Source of the DNA: an uncultured Collinsella sp.
Lineage (GTDB): Bacteria > Actinomycetota > Coriobacteriia > Coriobacteriales > Coriobacteriaceae
Direction: 5' to 3'
Length of the DNA: 5,874 bases
NCBI GenBank assembly: GCA_958428675.1
Contig: CAUAGV010000109.1
Coordinates: forward strand, 1 to 5,874
Below are positions 5,469 to 5,874 of the stretch, one piece after another. The notes beneath the pieces are model-generated. The model was not told where the DNA came from and did no database searches. It saw nothing but the letters and a program-made list of their open reading frames with translations. The translations under genes and the position numbers were made by a program. Numbering within the stretch: the first letter of the stretch is position 1; every line of letters starts with the position of its first letter.

Positions 5469-5874
5469 TTAAGCGAAGTAGGCCACGCCGCTCTCAAAGA
5501 TCGGCATGAACTTGTCGCCGGGGACATGCTCGGGCACGTTGCGGTACAGGTTGTCGCCGCGGCGCTCGGCATGGCCCATCTTGCCCAGGACGCGGCCGTC
5601 GGGGCTCGTGATGCCCTCGATGGCAAGTGCGGAGCCGTTGGGGTTGACGGAAAGGTCCATGCTCGGCTTGCCGTTCTCGCCCACGTACTGCGTGGCGACC
5701 TGGCCGTTGGCGATGAGCTGGGCGAGTACCTCGTCGTTGGCGACAAAGCGGCCCTCGCCGTGGCTGATGGCGACGGTGTAGGGGTCGTCCAGGCTGCACT
5801 GCGACAGCCACGGGGACAAGTTGGACGAGATGCGGGTGCGCACCAGGCGGCTCTGATGGCGACCGATGGTGTTG
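5469..5874 (-). CDS. purL: Phosphoribosylformylglycinamidine synthase, C-terminal glutaminase part (partial)
   Basis: Last 134 residues of FGAM synthase, which converts FGAR, glutamine and ATP to FGAM in cytosolic purine synthesis. The visible part belongs to the C-terminal glutamine amidotransferase domain: RTRISSNLSPWL, then VAISHGEGRFVA, then NPNGSALAIEGITSPDGRVLGKMGHAER, and an end like that of clostridial-type single-chain PurL (NLYRNVPEH, IFESGVAYF). GHAER carries the catalytic His and Glu of the amidotransferase triad (codons at 5573-5571 and 5567-5565); the catalytic Cys would lie beyond the right edge. The frame stays open to the edge with no plausible start, and the GTG at 5843 is internal. 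It could formally be a separate PurQ, but the ending resembles the large fused form. The stop is TAA at 5471-5469, followed by a strong terminator. Confidence 0.92.
   Translation of the reverse strand, partial: NTIGRHQSRLVRTRISSNLSPWLSQCSLDDPYTVAISHGEGRFVANDEVLAQLIANGQVATQYVGENGKPSMDLSVNPNGSALAIEGITSPDGRVLGKMGHAERRGDNLYRNVPEHVPGDKFMPIFESGVAYFA

Overview
The window is GC-rich bacterial chromosome. Its gene set and protein sequences look like a gut Coriobacteriia member, most likely Collinsella or a close relative (Actinomycetota). That assignment rests on base composition and remembered protein resemblance, with no database search behind it. I see no rRNA, tRNA, CRISPR array, insertion sequence or phage gene. 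The content is metabolic and transport housekeeping plus one signalling gene.

Layout from left to right: (1) the 5' part of a minus-strand HD-domain phosphohydrolase gene, cut by the left edge. (2) Divergent from it, 57 bp away, an azlC-azlD pair on the plus strand with an 11-bp overlap, encoding a two-component branched-chain amino acid exporter. (3) kdgT on the plus strand, a 2-keto-3-deoxygluconate permease, without other hexuronate genes in view. (4) An intergenic stretch with two strong inverted repeats flanking an extended -10 promoter. (5) A plus-strand membrane-bound diguanylate cyclase with a seven-segment membrane sensor and an intact GGDEF motif but no inhibitory I-site. (6) A convergent minus-strand EamA/DMT-family exporter with its own intrinsic terminator. 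(7) The 3' end of purL (FGAM synthase, glutaminase part), cut by the right edge, transcribed toward the exporter gene.

The genes do not form one pathway. The azlCD pair exports amino acids, KdgT imports a pectin or uronate breakdown product, the EamA protein exports an unknown metabolite, and the cyclase makes c-di-GMP. No wholly new system is evident. The most interesting signals are non-coding. A perfect 11-bp hairpin places the azlC Shine-Dalgarno in its loop and the TTG start in its stem. A textbook intrinsic terminator sits 25 nt before the exporter ATG, leaving no room for a promoter, so it may act as a leader attenuator. Paired inverted repeats lie at the cyclase promoter.
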